41,882 nucleotides of DNA, taken from an uncultured Clostridia bacterium. Its GTDB lineage: Bacteria; Bacillota; Clostridia; TANB77; CAG-508. A program made the translations under genes and the position numbers. The notes beneath the pieces are model-generated. The model was not told the origin of the DNA. It searched no databases and saw only the letters and a program-made list of their open reading frames with translations. Shown in pieces: positions 1 to 7,519 of this stretch. The stretch spans positions 1 through 41,882 of the forward strand of contig CAKPPL010000001.1 in the NCBI GenBank assembly GCA_934177555.1, read 5' to 3'. The first letter of the stretch is position 1. Each line of letters begins with the position of its first letter.

Positions 1-70
1 ATGTTTTTATTTCACCTTCTCTTATAGCAAATGGTGATACTTGTGCTCTGATTTGGTTATCTTCAACCAT
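1..70 (-). CDS. N-terminal fragment of an unrecognised protein
   Basis: Only the first 23 codons lie in the window. The reading frame begins with ATG at 68-70, preceded by an excellent ribosome site (AAGGAGGG at 78-85), and stays open to the edge. The visible N-terminus reads MVEDNQIRAQVSPFAI and has no signal peptide or membrane segment. It lies 24 bp downstream of the S1-domain gene on the same strand, so the two are probably co-transcribed. The fragment is too short to name. Confidence 0.6.
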   Translation of the reverse strand, partial: MVEDNQIRAQVSPFAIREGEIKT

Positions 71-94
71 CTCTAATCCCTCCTTATAATTTAT

Positions 95-550
95 TTAAAC
101 TATAACTAATTTTACTTTCTTTTTCTCTGGTACAATCTTTTTTATGCAAACATCAACTGTTTGACCATATTCTAATTCTTTTGTATATTCTGTCATTCCT
201 ACTAAATTAGGAGTTAATTCTATAAAGATACCATTATTATTTTTTTCAGTATTTCTAACAATTCCTTTTACAGTCATACCTTCTTTAAATTTTTGTGCAT
301 TTTCCTCCCATGTTCCCAAGCAATCTTTATATGATAAATTAATTTTTCCATTTTCTTCATTTATTGATTTTATCATACATTTTACTTTTTGGCCTACTTG
401 AACTCTCTCCTCTGGTGATTTTATTCTTACAACAGATAAATCTTCTATAAATGCTAAACCTACAGGTCCATTATCTAATTCAATAAATGCACCATATGGC
501 TTTATGCCTGTAACTGTACCTTCTACAATTTGTCCTTTTTCTATTTTCAT
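95..550 (-). CDS. S1 RNA-binding domain protein (two S1 repeats)
   Basis: This 151-residue protein consists of two S1-type OB folds. The first, residues about 4-75, shows the classic S1 pattern (GQIVEGTVTGIKPYGAFIEL, then a GKINLSYKD-like end). The second, about 88-150, is more divergent (GMTVKGIVRNTEKNNNGIFIEL). S1 domains bind single-stranded RNA, and small stand-alone versions in Firmicutes are thought to act on ribosomes or mRNA turnover. It is far shorter than ribosomal protein S1, so it is not rpsA. An AAGGAG ribosome site precedes the ATG at 548-550. It is followed closely by the partial gene at the left edge and preceded by rluB on the same strand. The exact role is unknown. Confidence 0.8.
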   Translation of the reverse strand: MKIEKGQIVEGTVTGIKPYGAFIELDNGPVGLAFIEDLSVVRIKSPEERVQVGQKVKCMIKSINEENGKINLSYKDCLGTWEENAQKFKEGMTVKGIVRNTEKNNNGIFIELTPNLVGMTEYTKELEYGQTVDVCIKKIVPEKKKVKLVIV

Positions 551-618
551 TTGTTTTTACTCCTTTTTCTTTAGTCTGATATAATTATATATTTATAATT
601 TGAATTTTTCAACTACTT

Positions 619-1341
619 TTATTTATTATTTAATAATTTATCTACTTCTTTTTTAGTTAAATATCTCCATTTTCCTAATTCCAAGTCTTTTACACCAATT
701 TCTCCAATTTTGCTTCTATGTAATGCTATAACTTTTTTTCCTATTGATTCACACATTTTTCTTACTTGTCTATTTTTTCCTTCGTGTATTGTTATTTCTA
801 GTCTTGAAATATTTTTTTCAAAATCAGTTTTTAAAATTTTTACTTTTGCAGGTTTTGTTATATAATCATCTATTTTAACACCATTTTTTAGTTTTTCCAC
901 ATCATCTTTTTCTACTATACCTTTTACTGTAACTGTATATGTTTTATTTATTTCATGTTTAGGGTGTGTAACTTTATATACAAATTCTCCATCATTTGTT
1001 AATATTAGAGCACCTGATGTATACATATCTAATCTTCCAACTGGAACTATTCTTTCTCTAACTTTTACTAAATCTAATACTGTATCTCTTGAAAATTGGT
1101 CTTCAGCTGTTGTTACATATCCTATTGGTTTATTTAATAATATATATATTAATCTACTTTCTTTTTTTACTTCTTTTCCTTCAAATTCCACTTTATCTTT
1201 TTGTGGTAATATTTTTACCCCTAATTCTGTAACAAGCTTTCCATTTATTTTTACTTTTCCTTGTAAAATATATTCCTCACATTTTCTTCTTGAACCAATT
1301 CCACATTCTGCTAAATATTTTTGTAGTCTTTCTTCTTCCAT
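619..1341 (-). CDS. rluB: RluB/RsuA-family pseudouridine synthase
   Basis: 240 residues. An N-terminal S4 RNA-binding domain (about 5-50, RLQKYLAECGIGSRRKCEEY) is followed by a pseudouridine synthase domain with the catalytic motif GRLDMYTSGALILTNDG (about 102-118), whose Asp is the nucleophile in this family. The C-terminal motif EGKNRQVRKMCESIG (about 187-201) is diagnostic of the RluB/RsuA/RluE/RluF group. RluB members modify 23S rRNA at the position equivalent to U2605. S4 domain and length fit RluB best, but RsuA-type specificity cannot be excluded. The ribosome site AAGGAG lies upstream of the ATG at 1339-1341. A 215-bp gap rich in hairpins separates it from rluD upstream. Confidence 0.9.
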   Translation of the reverse strand: MEEERLQKYLAECGIGSRRKCEEYILQGKVKINGKLVTELGVKILPQKDKVEFEGKEVKKESRLIYILLNKPIGYVTTAEDQFSRDTVLDLVKVRERIVPVGRLDMYTSGALILTNDGEFVYKVTHPKHEINKTYTVTVKGIVEKDDVEKLKNGVKIDDYITKPAKVKILKTDFEKNISRLEITIHEGKNRQVRKMCESIGKKVIALHRSKIGEIGVKDLELGKWRYLTKKEVDKLLNNK

Positions 1342-1446
1342 TTATATTTATATCTCCTTTTTTAGAATTATATGTACTATTTAATTATTATTTGCATAAT
1401 ATATATTAATTCCTTTTACTTTTCTAAAAGGCTTTATATAGATTCT

Positions 1447-1599
1447 CCGGCAAGATTCTCTTGCCGGTATTTTATATAATAGGAAAGTTCTACTTTCCTA
1501 TTATATAAAAGCTACAATCGCTAGCCCTTTGAGATTTTCTCCTTATAGTCGAAAACTCAAATCGGGCGAGAACAAAGGGCGACTACGTCGCTTTGTTCT
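1447..1599. repeat. Intergenic hairpin array between rluD and rluB
   Basis: Four consecutive inverted repeats lie here. (1) 1447-1467: 9-bp arms CCGGCAAGA/TCTTGCCGG around TTC. (2) 1470-1510: perfect 18-bp arms around TTCTA. (3) 1528-1561: 11-bp arms with one bulged A. (4) 1569-1599: arms of 9+4 bp around TAC with a two-base bulge. GCCCTTTG (1524-1531) can also pair with CAAAGGGC (1573-1580), giving an alternative fold. Arm 4 lies inside the last codons of rluD. GC-rich arms contrast with the AT-rich surroundings. It could be a transcript-end structure or an inserted repeat element. Confidence 0.75.
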
Positions 1600-2501
1600 T
1601 CTAATTCTTTTAATATTTTTTCAAAATAGTCTGGTAATGGTGCTTCTAATTCTAATTTTTTATTTGTTATCGGATGTAAAAATTCTAATTTTTTAGCATG
1701 TAAACATTGTCCTACAACACCAAATTCATTTTTGCCATTTGAATATATATAATCACCTATTATTGGATATCCTATATGTGATAAATGTACACGTATTTGG
1801 TGTGTTCTTCCTGTTTCAATATTAATTTCTAATAATGTATATTTATTATATCTTTTTAATACTTTTATATGTGTTACTGCATTTTTTCCATTTTTAGTTA
1901 CAGCCATTTTCTTTCTATCTGATGTACTTCTTCCTATTGGCATATCTATTGTTGCTTCATTTTCTTTTACTACACCTCTTACAAGTGCAATATATGTTTT
2001 CTTTATTTCATGATTTTTCAACTGATCACTTAATTTTACATGTGCTTTATCATTTTTTGCTACTATAATTAAACCTGATGTATCTTTATCTAATCTATGC
2101 ACTATTCCTGGTCTTATTTCTCCACCAATACCTGATAAACTATCACCACATTTTGCCATTACTGCATTAACTAATGTTCCATCTGGATTTCCATTTGCAG
2201 GATGTACTACCATCCCTTTAGGTTTATTAACTACTATTATATCTTTATCTTCATATATAATATCTATAGGAATATCCTGTGCCTTTAGTTCTATTTGTTT
2301 GGCTTCAACTTCTTCTAGTATAATTTCATCTCCTGCTGTAACTTTATATGCAACTTTTTGTTTTTTTCCATTTACTAATATATGTTCTTCTTGTATCAAT
2401 CTTTGTGCTGATGTTCTAGTTATTTCGGTATTTTGACTTGCAATATAAGCATCTAATCTTTTTCCATTATCTTTTTCTTCTACTATATATCTTATCATCA
2501 T
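1557..2501 (-). CDS. rluD: RluD/RluA-family pseudouridine synthase
   Basis: 314 residues. An N-terminal S4 domain (about 12-70) precedes the RluA-type catalytic domain with HRLDKDTSGLIIVAKND (about 136-152) containing the catalytic Asp. The substrate-binding motif GRTHQIRVHLSHIGYPIIGD (about 231-250) follows. Such enzymes convert uridines to pseudouridine in 23S rRNA; RluD-like members act on helix 69. The ribosome site AAGGAAGA precedes ATG at 2499-2501. Only 9 bp separate it from the upstream membrane-protein gene, suggesting co-transcription. The last residues (SDVVALCSRPI) are encoded by a GC-richer hairpin repeat and do not look like a normal family C-terminus, so the original 3' end may have been replaced by that element. 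Confidence 0.92.
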   Translation of the reverse strand: MMIRYIVEEKDNGKRLDAYIASQNTEITRTSAQRLIQEEHILVNGKKQKVAYKVTAGDEIILEEVEAKQIELKAQDIPIDIIYEDKDIIVVNKPKGMVVHPANGNPDGTLVNAVMAKCGDSLSGIGGEIRPGIVHRLDKDTSGLIIVAKNDKAHVKLSDQLKNHEIKKTYIALVRGVVKENEATIDMPIGRSTSDRKKMAVTKNGKNAVTHIKVLKRYNKYTLLEINIETGRTHQIRVHLSHIGYPIIGDYIYSNGKNEFGVVGQCLHAKKLEFLHPITNKKLELEAPLPDYFEKILKELEEQSDVVALCSRPI

Positions 2502-2510
2502 AATTCTTCC

Positions 2511-4034
2511 TTATTTTTCAATTTCATAAAATACAAAATTATCATCTTGATTTAATAATTTATATCCTTTTAATTTTGTTTTTTGTATTATCATATTTAC
2601 TTTAGAATTTTTATATAAAATTACATGTGTAATATTATACTTTTTAAATGTGTCTCCAAAATATTTTGATAAATTTGAACATTCTATAAAATCTGTAAAT
2701 ACATCTACTCCTTCATTAAATTCTGGTGAATATAAATCTGCTCTTGAGTCTATAAATACAGGTATACCTCTATATAATAAATAACTTCCATAATTATATT
2801 CATTATATAATCTTATTGTTGATAAATCTGTTCCTTTTTCTTCAAAATATTTTATTATATAATCACTCATATTTACAGGATATGTTTTTGCATCAATATA
2901 TTCTGATTTTACTTTTCCTTTTATAAAATACATGCTTAATATAATTACTATTCCAGATATCATAAAAGCACCAAATTTACTTGTAAAAGCATTTACTAAT
3001 TTATCATCAATATCTTCTCCAAGCCAAGATACCATCCAATTATATATTAATCTATTTAAAGCTAATACTCCTACTATTGATAGTATTGATGCTTGTCTTT
3101 TGGAATAAAACATTAAAAATATTAATCCACCTAACATAAATAAATCATTTAGCCTAATCTTTGCATTTGTAAATGTTAATACTGCTATTAATATAATTAA
3201 TACACATATTATATCTGTACTATTTATTAATACTAGTGGTTGATGTTCATTTATATTTTGTGTTGTATTACCTTGCATCGTTTTTATTAGATATGTATAT
3301 GGTGTTGTTCCTAATGGTGTTAATAAACCACATAATATACTAATTATCATAAATATAATTAATAATTTTGTTCCATCTTTTTTTATTACTGTTATTTTTT
3401 CTCCTTGTTTTGTTTGATTATTAAATTTTTTTGCTAATTTTTCTTGAATTATTGCTATGACATATTCTCCTATATAAGGTAAATATAATACAAACATGAA
3501 TGGCCATACTGCTAAATGTAAATTAGCTATTAATATTGATATTATTAGTAAACCTACACCATATTTTTTTTGTTTTGTATCAATTAGTTTTTCTATAAAA
3601 AATATTTGTAGTACAAATAATGTATATGATACTAATTGTGCTCTTGCAGCTATATAGTCTCTTAATAAATATAATGAACCTATTGTTAATATAAATGATA
3701 ATACTTGATTTTTAGCCAATTTAGTGTTTGTTTTATATATTGCTATTCCTAAAATTATTGAAAATATACATGTTGATATATATATTCCTGTCATGTTTCC
3801 TATACTATATATTAGATATATCATTACATCATATAACCAATGTGGATATGTATATTCTAGATTTTCATGCCATGAAAATGGGTCTACCATATCAATTTCT
3901 TTATTTTGAATTATATGCTCTCCTATTTTTATTGTATAAAATGTATCATTTTGTAATGTTTTTGGAGATAAGCTTATACAAAATATTGCTATTAGTATTA
4001 TTGCTAATATATTAAATATTTTTTTCTTGTTCAT
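2511..4034 (-). CDS. Polytopic membrane protein, GT-C glycosyltransferase-like
   Basis: 507 residues with a signal-anchor at about 7-25 and roughly ten further hydrophobic segments to about residue 370, then a soluble C-terminal part of about 135 residues. After the first membrane segment an extracytoplasmic loop reads DTFYTIKIGEHI and then DPFSWHENLEYTYPHWLYDV. An acidic DPFS motif followed by a HWL-type motif at this place is typical of GT-C fold membrane glycosyltransferase-like proteins of unknown substrate. The C-terminal part contains PVFIDSRADLYSPEFNEG, also common in these conserved hypothetical proteins. It lies upstream of rluD in the same direction. A polyprenyl-phosphate-linked sugar donor would be the expected substrate, but this is inference. 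Confidence 0.6.
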   Translation of the reverse strand: MNKKKIFNILAIILIAIFCISLSPKTLQNDTFYTIKIGEHIIQNKEIDMVDPFSWHENLEYTYPHWLYDVMIYLIYSIGNMTGIYISTCIFSIILGIAIYKTNTKLAKNQVLSFILTIGSLYLLRDYIAARAQLVSYTLFVLQIFFIEKLIDTKQKKYGVGLLIISILIANLHLAVWPFMFVLYLPYIGEYVIAIIQEKLAKKFNNQTKQGEKITVIKKDGTKLLIIFMIISILCGLLTPLGTTPYTYLIKTMQGNTTQNINEHQPLVLINSTDIICVLIILIAVLTFTNAKIRLNDLFMLGGLIFLMFYSKRQASILSIVGVLALNRLIYNWMVSWLGEDIDDKLVNAFTSKFGAFMISGIVIILSMYFIKGKVKSEYIDAKTYPVNMSDYIIKYFEEKGTDLSTIRLYNEYNYGSYLLYRGIPVFIDSRADLYSPEFNEGVDVFTDFIECSNLSKYFGDTFKKYNITHVILYKNSKVNMIIQKTKLKGYKLLNQDDNFVFYEIEK

Positions 4035-4081
4035 TTACATCATACCTTTCAATTTTTTTCCAGTATTGTTATTATACCAGA

Positions 4082-4115
4082 AAAAAATAGAAAACACTAG
4101 TGTTTTCTATTTTTT
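4082..4115. terminator. Perfect palindromic terminator after the 4122-7487 gene
   Basis: Perfect 15-bp arms AAAATAGAAAACACT (4084-4098) and AGTGTTTTCTATTTT (4099-4113) meet with no spacer and are extended by A/T runs. On the minus strand a T run follows directly, so it should end the 4122-7487 transcript before the membrane-protein gene at 4034. Its symmetry makes it potentially bidirectional. Confidence 0.8.
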
Positions 4116-4121
4116 ATTTTA

Positions 4122-7100
4122 TTATGGATTTGTACATGCTCCACTAGAATTGAAATTATATGTCTTTCCATTTAATGTTATACTTTCATTCTTACACATT
4201 GCACCACTTTCTTTAAAGTAATACCATACTTTATTTAGTTGTAACCATTCTGATTTACACATTGCGCCACTATCTTTAAAATAATACCATATATTATTTA
4301 ATTGTAACCATTTTGATTTATACATATATCCATCATTATCAAAACGATACCATTTATATTCACCATTTGTCATAATTTCTGCCCAATTATTTTTTATCAT
4401 TGAACCATGTGTAAGTTTGTTTTTCTCCATATATTCTTTTCCATCTTTTAGATATGCTGATGTCATTGGAGCATTTCCTATATAATATTTATATTCTGAG
4501 TTCACTTTTCTCCAGCCTTCAAACATTGTTCCATCACTTTTAAAATAAAACCATGAATAATTACTATCACGTGCATTATTTGGTAGATAATGATCTCCTC
4601 CTGTTAATTTTTTACCATTTTCTGTATAGTAATACCATATTGTATAAGTTTTTCCATCTACATCTTTTTTTAGCATATACCAATTATACTTATATGTCGT
4701 TATATTAAATGTATAATTATCATTGTATTTTACCTTAATTTTATATCTTTCACCATTTGAAGCATCTGTATTCTCAGTAGATGTTGCATATTGAGTTCCA
4801 TCAATTATTTCTGGCTTTGAATAACCATAATAAACTTTTATTTTAATTCCTTTATAATCTATTTGTTCATTAGCAATGTATTCTGTTTTATCTGGTCCAG
4901 AATATAATTCTGCTAATACACATTCATTATTTAATTCTATAGTATTTGATTCTTTACTGTTTCCAACCAAATCATATGCTACTGCATATATACTAAATAC
5001 TTTTGAATTTTCTAATATATTTAATATCTTATTATTATTTATTTGTTCAGTTCCTTCTTTGTAAACTTCTTCATCAAATTTTTCATATTTTTCTGCTGTA
5101 TCTTTCTTATAATACCATTCTATTTTTTGTATTTTACTATCTTCATCTTTTCCAATTATATTTATTGACCCCTGTTCATCTTTTGTTTTTGGACTTGCTG
5201 GATTAGCTGTAATTGTAATCTCTGGTGCTGTTTTATCTATATTAGTTATAGTATATGAAACATAATTTCCTGTTTCATCTTCTGAACTTACTAATCTTGC
5301 GTACATTGTTTGCTTATTCTCTGTAAATGTTCTCGTCTCTACTTCTTCCCATATCTTGGAATCTAAACTTGTTTCTATTGTATATCCTAATTCTTTAGTA
5401 CTTGCTGTTAATGTTACACTTCCGTTTGTCCATTCTGTTATATCTGCTTTTATTTCTGCATTTGGTATACTTCCTGTTGTTGCTGTATATCCTTCAAATG
5501 TCTTCATATTTCCTGCTCTATCTTCTACCTGTATACTTATATTATATGTTTTCTCTGACTCTAATCCTGTAATTACATATAATGTTCCATATCTCCACTC
5601 TGACCATGTTGCTCCTTCATCAGTACTAAATCTATATCTATCTATTCCACTCTCTGCATACTCTTTTGTTTGCACTGCATCAAATGCTGTTGCATTTATT
5701 GTTATACTATTTGGTGTTGATTCTATTGATACTTCTACTTTCTCTGGATCTAATTTATCTATTACTGTTACATCATAACTTGTTGTTTTTCCACTTTGTC
5801 CTTCACTATCTACTAGTCTTGCATACATCGTTCCATTTGTTTTAAATGTTATTGGATTTGTTGTACTCCATTTCTCTCCGTCTGTACTTGTTTCTATTGT
5901 ATATCCTATTTTACTTGCACTTGCTGTTACTGTTATATCTTTATTTGTCCACTTCGTCTCACTTGCTTGGAATGTTATATTTCCTTCTGCTGTTGGTACT
6001 CCTTCTGTTGCTAAACTTCTCTCTACTTCTCTTATATTTCCTGCATTATCTTTTATTTGCACTTTTGTTTCATAACTTGTTGCTTGTAATAAATTTTTAA
6101 ATGTATATGAGCCTACTGTTTGCCATTCTGTATAGTTATTTCCTCCATCTATACTGAATCTATATCCTCCTATTCCACTCTTTCCATATTCTACTGTTGA
6201 ATTTCCATCATCTGTCGTTGCTTCTATTTTTATACTATTTGTTGTTACTGTTATTCTAGGATTTACTTCTTGTGGCTCTATTTTATCTATATTTGATACA
6301 TTATAACTTGCATAACTTCCTACTTGCCCTATACTATCTTTTAATCTTGCATACATTGTTCCTTTTTGTCCATATGTTTGTACATTTCCTTCTTCCCAAT
6401 CTGTATCTCCTGTTTTTGTTTCTATTGTGTATTTATCTCCTGTTGTTACTGTTGTTGTTACTACTACTCTATTATTTGTCCATCCACTTGGTTCTGACTT
6501 AAATACTACATTACTATCTTTTACTAGTCCTGGAACTGTTTCTGTTGTTACTCTTTCTTCTTTACTTCCTACATTTCCTGCTTCATCTTTTACTTCTACT
6601 TTTACATTATAATCTGTTGTTTGCTTTAAATCTATAAATGCATATGAAGAACTCTCTTGCCAGTCTGTCCATGTTACTCCTCTATCTTTACTAAATCTAT
6701 ATTCTTTTATTCCACTCTTTCCATAATCTTCTGTCTCTTCTCCGTCTTCACTTATTATTGATACTGTTATACTATGTGTTGTTTTTGTTATTGATGTATT
6801 TTTTATCACTGGACTTATTTTATCTATATTTTCTACTTTTCCTACTAAATCACTATTATCTTTTCCTTCTCCTGTTTCTACTACTTCTCCATTTGCTTTG
6901 TCTAATAATCTTACATATATTTTTTGATTTCTTTTTAATGTTATTGTTCCTGTATATTCTGTCCAGTCATCTACTTCTCCATCTTGTCCTTTTTTCTCTG
7001 TTTTATATTGGATTTCATGTAATTTTGTTGTCTCTACTATTGTTACTTTTGTAGATTCATTTGTCCATCCACTCGGCTCATATCCAAACATTACACTATT

Positions 7101-7487
7101 TCCTTGTAAGTTTCCTCCTGTATCAACATAATACATTCTACCACTTTCTGTATATGTTACTTTATATTGTTCTTTACTTACATCATATCCTAATTCATAT
7201 TTATCTTCTCCTATATATTTATCTAATTCTTTTTTAAAGTCATCTCTTGCACTTATTGTTAACATTGAATGTTGATCTTTCTCTAATGCTCCAACTACTG
7301 CTAAATTTAAGTTTTCTTTTTCTTGCTCTATTTCTGTTACTTCTTTTCCTTTTTGTGCTTGTTTTATTGTACTATTATCTCCTGTTAATGCTGCTATTCC
7401 TATTCCTGCTAATATTATCAATATTACTACTGTTACTGCTAGAGCTATTATGGTTATTCCTTTATTGTTTTGGCATTTGTTTTTCAT
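4122..7487 (-). CDS. Giant surface protein: prepilin-like N-terminus, Ig/FN3-like repeats, cell-wall-binding repeats
   Basis: 1121 residues. The N-terminus (KGITIIALAVTVVILIILAG) looks like a class III prepilin signal: short basic leader, Gly10, then a long hydrophobic helix. The conserved Glu at mature position 5 is replaced by Ala. From about 135 to 755 there are alternating modules. One carries YGKSGI, GYRFS and VKDxAGN motifs (FN3-like). The other carries GWTN, GTMYARLxDS and NIDKxxP motifs. An Ig-like domain (about 757-858) and a Big_3-like domain (about 860-940) follow. The end (about 940-1121) has choline-binding-type repeats with WYYFKDSGAMCKS motifs, which in other Firmicutes hold proteins to wall polymers. 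AAGGAGG precedes the ATG. It is 32 bp downstream of the related 7520-9796 gene. Probably a wall-associated adhesin or pseudopilin-like filament component; no substrate is known. Confidence 0.75.
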   Translation of the reverse strand: MKNKCQNNKGITIIALAVTVVILIILAGIGIAALTGDNSTIKQAQKGKEVTEIEQEKENLNLAVVGALEKDQHSMLTISARDDFKKELDKYIGEDKYELGYDVSKEQYKVTYTESGRMYYVDTGGNLQGNSVMFGYEPSGWTNESTKVTIVETTKLHEIQYKTEKKGQDGEVDDWTEYTGTITLKRNQKIYVRLLDKANGEVVETGEGKDNSDLVGKVENIDKISPVIKNTSITKTTHSITVSIISEDGEETEDYGKSGIKEYRFSKDRGVTWTDWQESSSYAFIDLKQTTDYNVKVEVKDEAGNVGSKEERVTTETVPGLVKDSNVVFKSEPSGWTNNRVVVTTTVTTGDKYTIETKTGDTDWEEGNVQTYGQKGTMYARLKDSIGQVGSYASYNVSNIDKIEPQEVNPRITVTTNSIKIEATTDDGNSTVEYGKSGIGGYRFSIDGGNNYTEWQTVGSYTFKNLLQATSYETKVQIKDNAGNIREVERSLATEGVPTAEGNITFQASETKWTNKDITVTASASKIGYTIETSTDGEKWSTTNPITFKTNGTMYARLVDSEGQSGKTTSYDVTVIDKLDPEKVEVSIESTPNSITINATAFDAVQTKEYAESGIDRYRFSTDEGATWSEWRYGTLYVITGLESEKTYNISIQVEDRAGNMKTFEGYTATTGSIPNAEIKADITEWTNGSVTLTASTKELGYTIETSLDSKIWEEVETRTFTENKQTMYARLVSSEDETGNYVSYTITNIDKTAPEITITANPASPKTKDEQGSINIIGKDEDSKIQKIEWYYKKDTAEKYEKFDEEVYKEGTEQINNNKILNILENSKVFSIYAVAYDLVGNSKESNTIELNNECVLAELYSGPDKTEYIANEQIDYKGIKIKVYYGYSKPEIIDGTQYATSTENTDASNGERYKIKVKYNDNYTFNITTYKYNWYMLKKDVDGKTYTIWYYYTENGKKLTGGDHYLPNNARDSNYSWFYFKSDGTMFEGWRKVNSEYKYYIGNAPMTSAYLKDGKEYMEKNKLTHGSMIKNNWAEIMTNGEYKWYRFDNDGYMYKSKWLQLNNIWYYFKDSGAMCKSEWLQLNKVWYYFKESGAMCKNESITLNGKTYNFNSSGACTNP

Positions 7488-7519
7488 AGTTCCTCCTTTT
7501 TTTTAATTTTTATATTTCA

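Noticed and set aside
1440..1600. CRISPR array or integron attC sites in the hairpin clusters
   Set aside because: The arms differ from one another, there is no regular repeat-spacer spacing, and no cas or integrase gene is in the window.
5200..7000. Tandem DNA repeat array in the 4122-7487 gene
   Set aside because: The repeats are at protein-module level (FN3/Ig-like) and are diverged in DNA; no short identical tandem unit is visible.
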